NCBI GenBank assembly: GCA_020740775.1
Contig: JAHEWK010000003.1
Coordinates: 3,472,001 to 3,536,000, forward strand
Direction of reading: 5' to 3'
From: Ilyonectria destructans
Taxonomy: Eukaryota > Ascomycota > Sordariomycetes > Hypocreales > Nectriaceae
Length of the DNA stretch: 64,000 bases
Under the pieces are notes generated by a model, which did not search any database, had not been told where the DNA came from, and saw only the letters and a list, made by a program, of their open reading frames with translations. Numbering within the stretch: the stretch's first letter is position 1; each line of letters begins with the position of its first letter. Shown piece after piece: positions 32,965 through 46,100 of this stretch. Position numbers and translations under genes: made by a program.

Positions 32965-34345
32965 CTACATCAATTGCCTGTACGAATACATAAACCTTGG
33001 ATCGTATGGCCTTTTTTGTTCTTAAGGCACATGGCCATGGGGGCGAGCCTGGTGCCGATGCGACCTTCGGTAGACTGCGGTTGTGCGACGTCAATGTGGA
33101 ACTCAGAACTCAGGGAGGCTCTCTCACCGCTGAAAGAAATTTCACACAAATAGCCACGAAATATGCCGTCACACACCAATCCCCCATTGTGGGACATTTA
33201 TTGCAAAGGCTCCGTCTTTTCTTGACCAGTGCATCGGTACAAGGATAGGTCTGATGTGTTACTCCAGAGCTAACCTCTCCTTCAAGGTGGGCAATCACGC
33301 GCAGCACGGGGAGGAAAGGCTCTGAAGCTCCGAACCGTATCAAAATCACCATCATTACCTCTTTACGCGTATGAGCAATGTTTTTAAGACTAGAATGAAC
33401 CAAACTGGCGGTCGTGCGCTCATAAGGCGGCCATGTTGCCTCCAAAGTGGGCGAAACCTCGGTTGCGGTTCCGGCGCTGTCGATCCGACATGCAGCGTTT
33501 CGGCCTCGATTCACGGGGCTGCGCCACACGGCAGAGAGAATGCTCCGAGAAAAGCCAAGGAGCTTGGCTCGCAAGGCTGGGGTTTTAAGACCCGACTACT
33601 CCGCTAGCGGTTCGTTTTGAGACTGCGTCGCTAGGCGGCGTTGTTTCCAGAGAGTTTGGGTGTGTTGGAGATCCGCGGAATGGTTGCATGGAGGAGACAA
33701 GAGGCCGTTGGAAGTGGTTTCAATTATTCTTTCGATCACCGCCACTGTCTTGTGTGGTATCTAAATTCTAGAGGCTTTAGGGCAAGGGACTAAACTCAGC
33801 ACGATGCGTGTATTTGATGGGACGTTCTGTGACCCGTTGCTGGAGCACCGCCAAGGTGTATCAGGACATGAGACGCCTCTCGACACCACCACCACCACAA
33901 TGTACCTCGGCATGTCTCAAAGACATCCGCTACCGTCCTTGCCTCCCATCTTCCTGTGGTGCATATCCATCCCCGGCACCATCCCAAGCGAGCCCCTCTC
34001 CCCTCCATCAGGGAGCCCGTCGTCATGCAAACTTGCATGGGATTTCTTTCTCGTGGAAAGGGTAGTAAAACAAAAACAATGAACTATTGCTCGTATAGGG
34101 GATATCTTTCGTAAAAACAACGCCGATGCTCGCTTAATGTCGTGATAGAGTAGTGGTGGTCGAGGTGGGAGAGGATGAGCGTAGTAGGTGGAATCTCTAG
34201 TGCATCCGTGCCTCTGGATCGTGAATTTTTTATTTTCTTTCTTTTCTTGATGGTTGTGAATACAGTTCTCTCGCCCTCGTCTGATCCTCTACGGACGAGA
34301 TGAGGCGGAAAGAAGGATTTGGCAGACACGGCCCTGCATATCCGA
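32965..34345. other. Intergenic region
   Basis: 1.4 kb between the pseudogene and the 3' end of the small membrane protein gene. No frame with recognisable homology or clean splice-joined coding sequence was found. Confidence 0.5.
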
Positions 34346-34904
34346 CTATGCACGACTGCCGCCGCCAGCACGTCCACGTTGGGGTAGAGTCCAAGGCGTT
34401 GCGCAGATGATCTAATAGGTATGTTAGGATCGCTTCACGTTTTATCAATAGGGACAAATAGCTTACCTCGCCTTCACTATATCCCCAAAAGTAGACAATC
34501 ATGCCGATAAGATAGTAGAGGGCCGCATTAGTGCCCTGGTAGATGAGAGCGGCTGATAGCGCTGTGAGAGGCAGGATGGCGAGGCGGAATTCGAGGGAGC
34601 GGTGGATAGAGGTTCCAGAAACGAAGCTGAGCGGCCACTCAAGGCCGAACATGAAGAGACCCATGACAAGATTTACTATTTGTAATATCGGTATGGGTTT
34701 CACGCCTCCGTCTAGTGATTTGGTCAGGAAATCCCAGAAGATCTTGGGCCAGACGAAGCACTCGATGGCAGCAAAGACCTGGTCTATGAGGGGTTAGTCA
34801 ACAAATCTCCCGCGAGAAGTCGTCTGTGCGAGCTGTGGCGACTTACAAAGTGCAGCGCTCAGGATAATGAGACGAGCCCAGTGGTTCTTAATAAGCTTGC
34901 CCAT
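34346..34904 (-). CDS. Small conserved fungal membrane protein of unknown function
   Basis: Exons 34904-34847, 34783-34467 and 34411-34346 give 146 residues. The start MGKLIKNHWARLI is a conserved beginning in a family of uncharacterised ascomycete proteins that I recognise (a DUF family without known role). Four hydrophobic segments can be seen: about 9-30, 47-70 (ILQIVNLVMGLFMFG), 85-105 and 106-122 (ALYYLIGMIVYFWGY). It has no signal peptide in the classical sense, so the first segment probably acts as an anchor. The last exon codes for a short, arginine/glycine-rich tail that is probably fast-evolving; its acceptor is the weakest part of the model. Function unknown. Confidence 0.8.
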
Positions 34905-37900
34905 TGTGTCTTTGTTGGTGTGGGTTGTCGATTAAGTGTGGTTTGGTGAATGTTCCTTGCGGATGCGTAATACCGGTCCTTCTCTTGCAGAGTCGTCGGT
35001 CTATCGAAATCTCGTGGAAATTATGGTACACGTCGGATCTGTCAAAGATGCCGTCGGGATTGGAACACAAGTAGCCGGACCTGCGGTGGTGTCGTCGAAG
35101 AGAGAGCGAAGGGTATTAAACAAGGTAATTGCTGAACCGAGCGGACAATGAATGAAGAAGTTGGGTTGAAGACGTCGGACCAGCAGACGATGATGGACAG
35201 TGAGGATTGAGGGCGGAAAGGGCCGATGTATATCGACGAGCGGATGGGCGGAGAGTGGAATGGGGGGAACCCCGGAGGGTAGATCGGGCTTGGTGTATCA
35301 GATTGGTGAAGCCGGCAGTGTCGCGGAAGACGATTCGGGTATCCACGCTCTGACAATTTGGTCTATGATGGCAGCGAGCATGCGGGCATTGGCATGTTTC
35401 CACTACGAGACGGAAGAGCGCACAGCCGAGATGGTGCTGTAGGTGGCGTTGGTGGCGAGGCAAATGTGAGTTCGTGCAGCTGTTGTTGTCGCAAGGAGCA
35501 GGCAAAGGCGACGATCATACACGAGGGCGTTCGGAAAGACGGGATCTGAAGCATCGGGAGGGGGACAGCGACAGGCCGGGGCGGATGGCGGCAAGACGAG
35601 TTTTAAGAACGGAAGCACGGGTCTGAGTGTTTCTGTTCTGGGTTTCTACGTAGTATGTGGAAGGGGGGGGTAGGAAAGCGGGCAATGCGACGCAACGCAA
35701 CGCAGTGCAAGCCACGGCGGCCAAGCTTCCAAGGCCCGCCATGAAGCGCCCGGGGGGGCCACGCAGGCGCAAATGCAGACCGGTGAGAGGTTGCGCGCTG
35801 CAGACCGGGTCCCGTACAGCACGATCTTGATGGGGCGAGAGTTGCCCGTCTTGGAGGGCAACGGCGGCGGGATGGCGGGGAGAGGGCGACTCGGAGGCTC
35901 TCACGCTACTGCCAGCGAGTTGCAGGCCCGGTCACACACGGTAACGCCATGATCCCAGCAGGCCAGCAGCGACAAGCAGCGGCCGCCGCTCCCATTGGGC
36001 ATCTGCTTCAACCTTCTCAACACCATCGTGGTGCGGGGGCTGGTGATTGGCGATGGCCTCGGCGGTTACACGTCGACGCCCGGCCAATCACCGGGCTTGC
36101 CGCTCCGGACCTGGGCCAGCGGACAGGGGGTGAGGGGCTGTCCCCCCGGACGCCTGCAGACCCGGCACGAGGCTAATTGTGCTCGCCATGACGCTTCTGG
36201 GCGGGGAGTGGTTGAGCGGGCAGATTCCTGTGCATCAGGCACGTCGTATACCTTGAAATGCCAGGAAATGTCATGGTCGTGGGCCGTGGGTCGTGGGTCG
36301 ACGGAGATGCCAAGCTGCATCTTGTTTCCCACCGCCCAATGCCCATCACACACCCCCTCTCACTCGCATTTCGGCCTCAGATCATTCATCGTCAGGTCTT
36401 TTGTCGCGTCTCTCCAACGGGCGCTTCAATGTTGGTTCCTGGTTTCAACAACCGCGCTTGTCTGCTTGTCTGCCTCCTCGCTGGCACATCTGACACGCCT
36501 CGGGCCACGGCAAAGGTCTCGTGTGGCCGTGCTGAGGCAGACGTTGTTTTGCTGTCGTCCCTGTATCGGGCTGGCACACTCGACGTTGCGCTCTCTCTCA
36601 AGAGGGTGGGATGGTGTAGAATATCCCTGTCTTTTCTGTCTTCCCTGTCTTCCCGCCTCCACTATCCATGATCCATCCATAATCCACTGTTGACTCGCCT
36701 CTCGCAGACCGCATTGCAGCCAGTGTTCTTTTTTTATCCACCTGCCGCCGCCACCCTTGTCCCTGGCTGCCACCATGACGCTTCTTCTCCTCTTCTTCCT
36801 CCGCCAAATGCCCTCATCGTGCCCTCCCTCAGCGCCCAACAGCCCAGCCCGCTTCGCATGTTGGTCGACCCTTCTGTCTCATGAAACCCGACAATGTGGT
36901 CGCCCTGAGTTCAGCCCTAAGCGCCTGCGAGATCCTTTCATTCCGCGTTTCCAACAGTAGCATTGTGGCGGTGTTGAATGTCACTTGTGGGTGTTGAATG
37001 ACGCTCTGTGCATTCATCATGAGTCCTCCTATTTCGGAAGACCCTTCATCTCTGCATCTCCCGCCCGGAACCGAGAGCTGCCGACCCAAGCGTCCTCACC
37101 AGATAGCTCATGGCCCTGGCTCTTCTTCACTGGTCGGCCGTGGGGGGTGACCTCTGCTCCCAAGCCGCTAACCATCTCCAAGCCCATCGCCCGCGCGACG
37201 TCGTTGAGGCCTGGATATTAAGCATTGCATTGCATCGGCGAATGAAGGTCGGCGCACAATGTGACTTGCCCCCAAACTCGTGCAAGCGAGCCCTCGACTC
37301 GTTCGATAGTGCGTGACCGGATCTGGTCGCTCTTCTTGGCCAAGGTACCGGCGGCTGTCTTGCTTACACCACACACACACACAAACACCACACACACACA
37401 TGCTCTGGCCATGCTCCCATCTTAGTGCTCGATAGTGCAGATGAGTCCCGATTCTTCGGCGGTTGTATGCCGTTGCTGATTGGCTCCGCCTCCGGTTACA
37501 TCCCAGCCATTCCAACCCATCACTCTGCGCTGGCCCGCCGAGGCCATGGCAATGCAATACGGGCCCATCCAAGACCCCAGAATCAGCGCATCTGGCGGGT
37601 TTATCCCAATCAGGATGTCGTTAATGAGTCGCAACATCATTTTGTGAGCGCACATGCATTCAATTAAGACGCAGGTGCCATGGCTAGCTTCCACTCGCTC
37701 ACCTCCATGATCCATCTCCGAAGGCCCAGAAGCCACCGCCCCACCACGCACGCTCCGTACCTTGCCTGGTCGCGGGGTTTTTATGTCCAATGTGACCCGG
37801 ATCCTTGGATGAGCGATCGCCTTCGTGCATGCCCATCAGCTCTGTCTGGGAATTTTATCAGTTGATACCCAGAGTCGGTGAACGCCATGTGCTGTGTTTA

Positions 37901-38576
37901 GCTCCACCGTACCCATTTGGGAAGCTTTTGGCTTACACCATCTGCCCACTCCAGTCATCAGCTCACGACTACCCTGCGTCACCTCCAAGCTAGCATGTAA
38001 TCAATATCACAATCTCTGTGACATTGAAGTTTAGCTGTGAATGGGGTTGTAACCGCCGGTGATTCAGTTCGTCATCTATGTCACCGCAGATGAAGTCCTT
38101 CGTGAGAGCCCGGGCGTCTGTCTGGAGACCTGGTTGGCCGAGTTCCTAAAACTCAAGGTGATGCTCCAAGCTCAGCATATTGATAGAATGTCCTCAGGAC
38201 AACCTTCCCCTGAGCGATGACAAGTCAAACCACACTATTCTACCTCCCCCATCCCATTGGTGACTCTGTCCATGCAGCATTGCATCTTGGGTGTGATTTG
38301 GGGTAGCTCGGCAGTTCCCAGGCCGTTGGACACAGTCATGAATGCCGTTGGGTTGTATCCCAGAGTCGCCGCCACAACGCTCAAAGGAATCCCAGTTCTT
38401 CCGTCTAAAGAATCCGCTTTTTCCAGCCACAGTTATACGCGTAACACACGTGCGCGACAAGCCACGCCCAGCCTCAGCCAGTTGGTCGTCTCTCCTCGAA
38501 CAAATCACCGCCAGCCAAGACCCCCTATGAGGCTAGCTTTGAGCCTCTGTACGAGGAACCAACAACCCAGGCTAAG
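34905..38576. other. Divergent intergenic region with simple repeats
   Basis: 3.7 kb between two divergent starts (membrane protein and F-box protein). It holds an interrupted (CA)n tract at 37,366-37,400, a short GCAAC-type repeat around 35,685-35,705 and a GTGGGTCGTGG repeat near 36,283-36,300. C/T-rich stretches around 36,440-36,850 produce several short open frames on both strands that are not credible genes. Confidence 0.5.
37366..37400. repeat. (CA)n microsatellite, interrupted
   Basis: Two runs of CA dinucleotides separated by AAACAC, about 35 bases in all. Typical of a polymorphic simple repeat. Confidence 0.85.
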
Positions 38577-40175
38577 ATGACGGACATGCCCATACTCCCT
38601 GTTCTATCTCCAGAACTACTCGCTCTGGTCTTCGGGCAGTTTTGCCTTCATTGCTCCGGAGAGTACGACCAACCATCCGGAATATACACATTGCAGCAAC
38701 TTTATGACCAACAACACCCTAACGGACGACATCAGAGTCAGGATCCGTCCTGGCACTCTCTAGACCGTAATGCCCTATTCTCATTGTGTCTAGTTTCCAG
38801 GAAGTTCCGGGACCTTGCCCAGCCTATCCTGTACCACGATTTCAGCTTAGGCCATGGCAACTCTTGGCAATACGAACGTTACACCTGGGGCCGTCGATTA
38901 ACTTCTTTTTTGCGGACTACTACACAGCGACCTGACCTCGGCGGCCTGGTTAAGAATGTATCCATCCACCCTTTCCTATTAGATGCTATTAGCATCGACG
39001 ATGCCCGAGCTTGTCTGATGCAAGTCGCGGATGCTCGGGGAATCAACCTCCCTGAAGCCTGGAGACAACGAGCAGTAAACACTCCGAACGATGAGAGAAA
39101 ACGCTGGTCACCCCACTTCACCTCCTTTCTCAACTGTTTCTTGGAACGCAACGGCAACGACGAGGTTCAGCGAAGGTGGAACAGAGCCCTCACTGGTCCC
39201 TGGGGCTCTAGAACGGTAGCTACCGAGCTCGTTGCTATGCTGATTGCCCAGCTCCCGAGCTTGGAGTACTTCAACCTCCAACCCGACGAGATGTGGCCTA
39301 AAATGAGAATTGCCGGATCTGCCTTGACAAGCCTCAACGTATCTACCTTGCATCTTAAGACTCTTACAATAGATGGTCTAGATTCGCCACTGTTGAAGCT
39401 GTCAACGGGTCTAGAGACACTCAACCTTCATTTGTGCTACCCTGCGACTACTGATTTGGTGCCAACACTGCCAGCTTTGACGACTCTCCGCATCACAAAT
39501 TCCAAATTGACCGAACATCACCTCCAAATCCTGCTATCCTCCTGCACTCGTCGTCTTCGCACCTTTGTGCATGAAGCTTCTACTGGGGTTGGGATTTACA
39601 ACTCGCCTCTATCTGCGATTCCTTCCTATAGCGAGTTTGTGCCATGCGAAGCCATGAAGCACCTTGAGTACTACTACCATGGGGAGACTCTGAAGTCCCT
39701 GCATCTCGATCACCGCCAGCAACATATTCTCGGCAGCCACGACGCCGACAAGCCTGCTTTCAGTCTCAAAAAGTTCGAAGCACTTGAACATTTATTCCTC
39801 AGCTCTAATGTGATCTACGATTACAGTGAGCCAGAGCTCGATGACCCCATGTCTCTGGTCAAACGCATTCCCGGATCAATCAGGTCACTACGCATATCAC
39901 ATCACGTCAGAACCGACGGGTCCCAACTTAAGAATGGGTTGATTAACCTCGCGGATTTGAAGCGGCGTCAACCAACGGCGTTTCCCAACCTTGAGCTAAT
40001 TCGTTGCGATTCGGAATTTGTATTCGACGATACACTTGAAAAGATGTTTGCGTCAGTTGGGATAGACTTTGGATGCGACACCTGGCCCTTGAGTGAGGAG
40101 AGACCCTATTTGCCCTCTGGATTCCACGCTGCCGACGACCGAGAACTGGACACAGATGATGAGTATGGTCTTTAG
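38577..40175 (+). CDS. F-box-like, leucine-rich-repeat-like protein
   Basis: Intronless, 532 residues. The N terminus carries an F-box-like signature split by an insertion of about 35 residues: LPVLSPELLALVFGQF (helix 1, about 7-22) and then ALFSLCLVSRKFRDLAQPILYHDF (about 64-87). The rest has irregular Leu-rich segments such as LKTLTIDGLDSPLLKLSTGL and LVPTLPALTTLRITNSKL (about 230-320), compatible with a substrate-binding LRR-like solenoid. Such proteins usually link targets to an SCF ubiquitin ligase through Skp1. The acidic C terminus DDRELDTDDEYGL is notable. Filamentous fungi hold many fast-evolving members of this kind, so no orthologue or target can be named. The ATG at 38,577 is followed two codons later by another Met. 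Confidence 0.75.
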   Translation: MTDMPILPVLSPELLALVFGQFCLHCSGEYDQPSGIYTLQQLYDQQHPNGRHQSQDPSWHSLDRNALFSLCLVSRKFRDLAQPILYHDFSLGHGNSWQYERYTWGRRLTSFLRTTTQRPDLGGLVKNVSIHPFLLDAISIDDARACLMQVADARGINLPEAWRQRAVNTPNDERKRWSPHFTSFLNCFLERNGNDEVQRRWNRALTGPWGSRTVATELVAMLIAQLPSLEYFNLQPDEMWPKMRIAGSALTSLNVSTLHLKTLTIDGLDSPLLKLSTGLETLNLHLCYPATTDLVPTLPALTTLRITNSKLTEHHLQILLSSCTRRLRTFVHEASTGVGIYNSPLSAIPSYSEFVPCEAMKHLEYYYHGETLKSLHLDHRQQHILGSHDADKPAFSLKKFEALEHLFLSSNVIYDYSEPELDDPMSLVKRIPGSIRSLRISHHVRTDGSQLKNGLINLADLKRRQPTAFPNLELIRCDSEFVFDDTLEKMFASVGIDFGCDTWPLSEERPYLPSGFHAADDRELDTDDEYGL

Positions 40176-40685
40176 CATGCTCAAACTCATCTGACAGCAT
40201 TCATGAACGGCCTAGTAGGCGAGTACAGTGATATTTGATAGGCGAGCAGAGTCTTGTTGTCCTCGAATGATTGTTCCGCTCTCAGTGTACTGGCAGATTT
40301 CACAGTAAATAGCTATTATCAATAGAATATGTTTCTGTAAAGAATATGGTATCTCTCTATTTGCGGTGCCTGGCGACTTGCCTAACAATGGCTACAGGCG
40401 GAGCGGGAAGATTCCCAAATGCCCCCTTTCCCATGCCGTACCTGGAGTGTGGTGGTGTCTAAGTGAAGAGCTGTGCTACTGTACAGGGCCGTAGGCCAAT
40501 TAAACGTAGATAATGATAAGGTCCTCGAGCATATCCAACATAACCCGGCACTTCACCGTGCTCCCAGTGGACAAACTGGGCTTTGCAAAGTGTGTAATGC
40601 CTGTCATCGAGGTGGATGTCCTCCGTCTACTGCCCAAATAACTTATCCGGTTGGAAACCTCATGACTCGTTCATGAACATTCGTC
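40176..40685. other. Short convergent intergenic region
   Basis: 510 bases between the 3' ends of the F-box and OPA3-like genes; 3' untranslated sequence for both, nothing else seen. Confidence 0.6.
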
Positions 40686-41383
40686 TCATGAGATCTGCAG
40701 ACCTGGGATCACCGGCTGCTTCGTTTTGGGGTCCTTCAATGCCCGCAATACCTCCTCCAAGCTGTCGAACCGCTGTCGCTGTTTCTCCTCGGCAGCTTCC
40801 AGCTCCTCTTCTTTCCTCTTAAGCTCTTCGAACCTCTGATCGAGCTCGTCAAAGCGTTCCTTGGTCGTATCCGGCTTCTGTGTTGATTTCCAATACTCAT
40901 ACACGATCAAGGCACCGGCCACAGACAGAATGAACGTGTCGCCAATGACATCGGCGAAGAGATCGACGGCCTTGGCCTCCGGGAGGGGTCGGAATTTGCG
41001 TCGCCACACGCTCTGGAAAGGCACCTTCTTCTTTGCTGCGTCGGGGCCAACCTTCTCCTTGCGCTCCTCCTCCCGCTTCAGCTGTTCCTCCGTCAGGACG
41101 GTGGGTGCTTCGGCGCGCTCCTTGGCACGCCTCTCCGCATCAGGGTTCCGTAATAGGGCGACCGACATCTTCATGTTCAATTGGTGTATAGACTGGCCAT
41201 ATCGGGCCGCAAACGCTCGGAACCGGGGGTGGTCGTGGGCCTGAGCCTTTATTTGATTCTTTGCGGAAGTGTCAGCAACGCGATCATCAGGGACTTCGAA
41301 CTAGAGAGTAGCCATACCGCGCCATATTTGGAAACGTGCCGCACAAACAGTGCGGCAAGCTTGAAGAGGGGAAGAGGGACCAT
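40686..41383 (-). CDS. OPA3-like mitochondrial protein
   Basis: Exons 41383-41318 and 41258-40686 give 212 residues. The start MVPLPLFKLAALFVRHVSKYGA and the continuation across the intron, NQIKAQAHDHPRFRAFAARYGQ, are the conserved OPA3 core. A hydrophobic segment follows at about 125-142 (VIGDTFILSVAGALIVYEYW), then a coiled coil rich in Glu, Lys and Arg (about 150-195). OPA3 family proteins localise to mitochondria and affect their shape and lipid metabolism; the human gene is linked to optic atrophy and 3-methylglutaconic aciduria, with the biochemical role still unsettled. Gene is divergent from the polo-like kinase. Confidence 0.9.
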
Positions 41384-43124
41384 GGTGACGGACGGACGGT
41401 TGGAAGTCTTGGCTCTTGTGTCCCAGCGCCTGGGCACCAGTCTTCACGTGGTGGGGTTGTTTTCGAGGGCGTTCACCGATTGAGATTGAGGAAGCAGGCG
41501 AGGCCGGCCAAGTTCGCGCCGTATACAAGGACGGGAGGAAGGGTCAGAAGTTGGTCAGGCTGGTAGCCTTGGATCTCACCAAGTGCTAGAGCATTGGGTT
41601 GGAACGAGAGAGCATTCGCCGTGACTCTTTCAGATGCCAGCCTAGCTGCCGCCTGTGCCGGATGCCGCGATGTTCCGCTCTGGACGTGTTCGTGGTGGCC
41701 CGTGCACACACGTCATCTTCTTGTCAGCTCGCTTCTCTCAGGTCAGACATCTAGCATAACGCGTAAGTTATTGGCTGTTTTCGATACTGCTATTACCTCG
41801 TACCCTTTGAGAGAAGTCAGTAAAAGTATTTTTTGAAGTTCTGAGAAGTTAGTGTATTTAATTGTTCGCAAGGCGTAGGACAATATTGATTGTAGTGCCC
41901 GAAACCAACCGTCACTTACAAACTAATGGCCGTTAACCAAGCTACAGCGGAAGCGGAAATGATCTTACTCCTTTGATTCAAAGGTTAATCTTGCATGAGA
42001 CAAATTTGCAGAAGATAGATTATACGCAAAAGCAGAATCAATAGAGTTGTGCCAAAGACACAGATACCAAGGTGAATCAATGTCATGGTGATGCTGTAGT
42101 ATTGGACCGGAAGCTGACGGATGGATGAAATAAAGGGGATGAAATTCGAATGCTCAGCAATGATTATCTGAATAAAGCAACTACCCCTCATGAATCCGTC
42201 GCAGAGAGTCAATATTTGGCGATGAGTTCCAACCAGGAACACACAGTCACTCGCTCAGGGTTCAATAGATATGAAACCGTCCACGGGTTGAACAAGTGCG
42301 CTGGCCAATAGCACGCAAGAAAAAGTGACAGCGGGAAACGATCTCCAACGTCGCCCGTGCCTACACATTAATGCGCATTGTTTGAAACCCAATCGACCAA
42401 AAAGCGCCCGTCTCATTACCAACGAGCATTCTCGGACAATCCCAGTGAATTTAAGATGGGTTATCGGGAATCAGAGGGATTCATAGGGCAGCTCGGCGTG
42501 ATGTGGGGCGTGTTGACAGTGGGCTACAGCGGTGTGTTCAGTAACGCGGCCGGGGTTCTATTGGCTGTAAAACGGTTGCCAGCAGCAACGCCTGCAGGAA
42601 AGTACACAAACCAACACACACGAGCCACTCCCGGTCGCGGCAGAGGGCAGTGGCCTAACAAACCTGCCTTCTCTCTCACCCTTGTGTGGCTCGCCCGGCG
42701 ACTTCTCTCCAGCACTTACTAACCCCGTCTATTTGTCGCAGTGGCATCCAGCTTGGCTCCAGCATTGCTTAATGCCCTCCTGTCTCCCTTGCGGCTTGGC
42801 GACACTCTCATCCCTCGTGCATGTTGTTTTTTCAGAGCTCGTAAGTCCCGGTTTCCCCCTTCAACCTCCTCAACCTCCCGAAACCCTCGCCAGAAACTTC
42901 AAACCCGACCTGTCACGCGCCAGTACAGCGCGCTCTCGGCGCCGACAGAACCTCACTCACACCCTTCCTGGTCACACTATCTAATCACCCTGCAATAGGC
43001 CGACCTTCGCGACTCCGAGCAGCCGTTGCTAACCCTCGCGATTCGTCATCCCCGCCCTTCGGTGTTGATTCACACAACGACTTTCCCAGCTTTCGAACCG
43101 GGTCATTGAAGCCATCCAGCAACC
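41384..43124. promoter_or_regulatory. Divergent promoter region, OPA3-like / polo-like kinase
   Basis: 1.7 kb between two divergent start codons. The 250 bases before the kinase ATG are C-rich and poor in ATG, as for a leader; a possible leader intron cannot be ruled out there. The middle (41,830-42,200) is A/T-rich. No gene was seen. Confidence 0.5.
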
Positions 43125-46100
43125 ATGGCCCACAGGCTGGCGCCCAGAGGCGGCGTTGACTTGGAGGCTTTGTCCCCTAGGGATGCCAATGCCCAGCGAG
43201 CGCCCAAAACCACCGACATCAAGACGAAGACCGCCGCGCAACTGAGGGCGGCCAAGGACAAGGAGCACCCTCCTCCACCTCCGCCCGAGGTCATCGAGCC
43301 CCCCAGCTCCGATCACCCCGATGGCGCTGTATATCAGATCGGAAAGTTGCTGGGCAAGGGCGGCTTCGCTATCTGCTACAACGGCCAGCTTCTTCCCTCC
43401 AAACAGAGATATGCCTTGAAGATCGTCAAGAGCCACATGCCGCCCAAGATGGAACAGAAGGTAGGTCGCAAAATCCACTTGATCATCAGAGTAGTCCTAA
43501 CGCCGTCAAGTTTCAAACCGAGCTTCAAATCCACTCCAAGATGAAGCATAAGAGTATCGTGCAATTTTTCAGAGCCTTCTCATTCGAAAAGTCCACGTAC
43601 CTGGTTCTCGAGCTCTGCCCCAACGGTTCCCTCATGGATATGGTGAAGCGCAGGAAAGGCGTGACGGAGCCCGAGATCCGCTTCTACTCTGTCCAGATTG
43701 CTGGCGCTATCAAATACATGCACAGCAAGGGGATCATCCACCGCGACCTAAAAATGGGAAACATCTTTCTCGACTCCCAGATGAACGCCAAAATTGGCGA
43801 CTTTGGTCTTGCCGCCTTGTTGGTGACTGGTAGGGACATGCACACCATTCGCCGAACCACCCTCTGTGGAACTCCCAACTACATCGCTCCCGAGATTCTG
43901 GAAAAGGGAAGAAAGGGCCACGACCACATGGTCGATATCTGGAGCTTGGGCATCATCATGTAAGCCTCTTGGAGCTGGATCCGTGTTTGTACGGCTAACT
44001 GACTTTATTAGGTACGCCATGTTCACTTCGAAACCTCCTTTCCAGTCTTCCACAACCGACGAAATTTATCGCCGAGCCAGGGAGAGAGATTATGAGTGGC
44101 CTACCGTGGATAATTCACAGAGATATATCAGCCAGGATGCTAAGGAGCTGGTTGCCACGATGCTCCAGGATGCTGATCAACGCCCCGACCCCGATCTGAT
44201 CCTCCAGCACCCATTCTTCACCACGGGCTACATGCCCGATGAGGCGGAAATGAGCCCTCGCCTGCGAGAGATCCCTCCCGAGCGACAGGAATTTTATGTG
44301 ACCAGGATGAATAGCTCATTGCAGGCGCAGTCGCTCAGGAATCTGAAGGACATGTGCCGGGAATGTTGCGTTGGACCCTGGAGTGGAGGCCAGGTCATCC
44401 ACACACAGATTTGGAAGGAAATGGCGGCTGAAGAAAAGGCCGGCCTAACCCCCATGATCCCTCTTGAGGAAAACCTTGTATATCGACCTTTTGAGGAGTG
44501 GTTGAAGGAGCAGCAGCAAATGAAGGCCAGGTACGCGGCCTCCATTTCCTCGCAAGCGGGCGGTTCCTCGGACCAATCCTCAGCCAGCCAAAGAGCCCCA
44601 GCTGGATTCCTCCGACAACCGCCTCAGAGTTTTGCCGCCCAGCAAAGAGCTCAAGGCCGGCCAGCTACCGTCTTGGCCTCGCGACCCAAGCCTGCTGCCG
44701 ATCCTGTACTCTCAGCATCCCAGAGCGTCAGGATGAGGACACGAAGGGAACTGCCACAGGAGGCTCCTCAAAAAGAAGCCACCCAGTCAACTTACAGGAG
44801 CATGCGAACCTCAGCACGAGCGAATGTTCCACCCTCGAGATCGGCAATGGTTGCCCCCGAGAGACAAGCCTCGGTCCCCCCTGAACGGGTAGCGACTTTG
44901 AAGCCGCAAAAGCCGGACTCTATGCAGCCTGCGACTCTCTTCAGCCCCTCGGAGCGGCAGAAGGACATTTCTGGAACGCAGCCTGATGTGATTCTGGACC
45001 GATTGCGCCGACTCCAGGCAGAACTGGAGCGGGCTCTGAACTCTCGAACGATGGCCATCATCTCCTCGAAGTCTATAGCACCACCTCATCCTCACGTTGT
45101 AGTCAAGTGGGTTGACTATACCAACAAGTTTGGCCTTGGTTACATCTTGAACGACGGTAGTGTGGGCTGCATTCTCCGAGACATTCCAACGACGGATGGC
45201 AGCAAAACAGTGCTGCTCCCCCCTGCTGGTGTATTCATCCGCGGAGCCGAGAGACATATCTTGAGGCGTCAAGATGAATCCTACTCTGATAGGAGCCAAC
45301 CACTCCCGATGACGGAACCTATTAAGTTCTTTGAAAACAACGGTGAGACGGGTCTCTCAGAGGTTATGGTCTCTCCTGAGCATTTCCGGGTGGCGGTGAA
45401 TGAGGATGGCACCGCGGGCAAGATGCAGCCTGGCAGGGACATCTTCCAGCACCGGAAGAGGGAGAGAATCATTCTATGGAAGAAATTCGCCAACTACATG
45501 ATTGCTTACGGGAGGGACGATTTCGTGCCGGTTGAAGAGACCGACGCGGTTGGTGCCTTGTCCCCAGGGCGGAAGGGCACCGTGGCCGAGCTTGTGACGT
45601 TCTACCAACGATTTGGAGACGTCGGATGCTGGGTCTTCTGTGATGGTCACCTTCAAGTAAGTTAACTGAACCGCACTCGATAATCGAAAGGACACTAACA
45701 GAATACAGTTCAACTTCCCGGATCATACCAAGATCGTCATCGATTCGACAGGTACCTGGTGTCACTTCTGGCACCTCCCACAGGATGCTGCCGAGAGACT
45801 TGCTGCGACTGGCACAATTGGAGCCGCTGCCTTGGACGATCGTGCGATGCTCTCGTACCCTCTGCAGACTCTGTTGAACTTCCAGTCTAAGCCAACCACG
45901 GCTCGTCCCAGCCGCACAAGCACCACGAGGAGGAGGCCAGATATTGACCCGGAACTACAGGGCATCCCTGCCGCGAACGACTTCCGCCGGAAGATCTCCT
46001 TCGTCAAGGATGTGGTCAAGGAATGGGTGACAAATGGCGGTATGGGCAACAGTGACATGAGCCGGGAGGGCCGTCTTCGATGGGGCGGTTTCCGAGAGAC

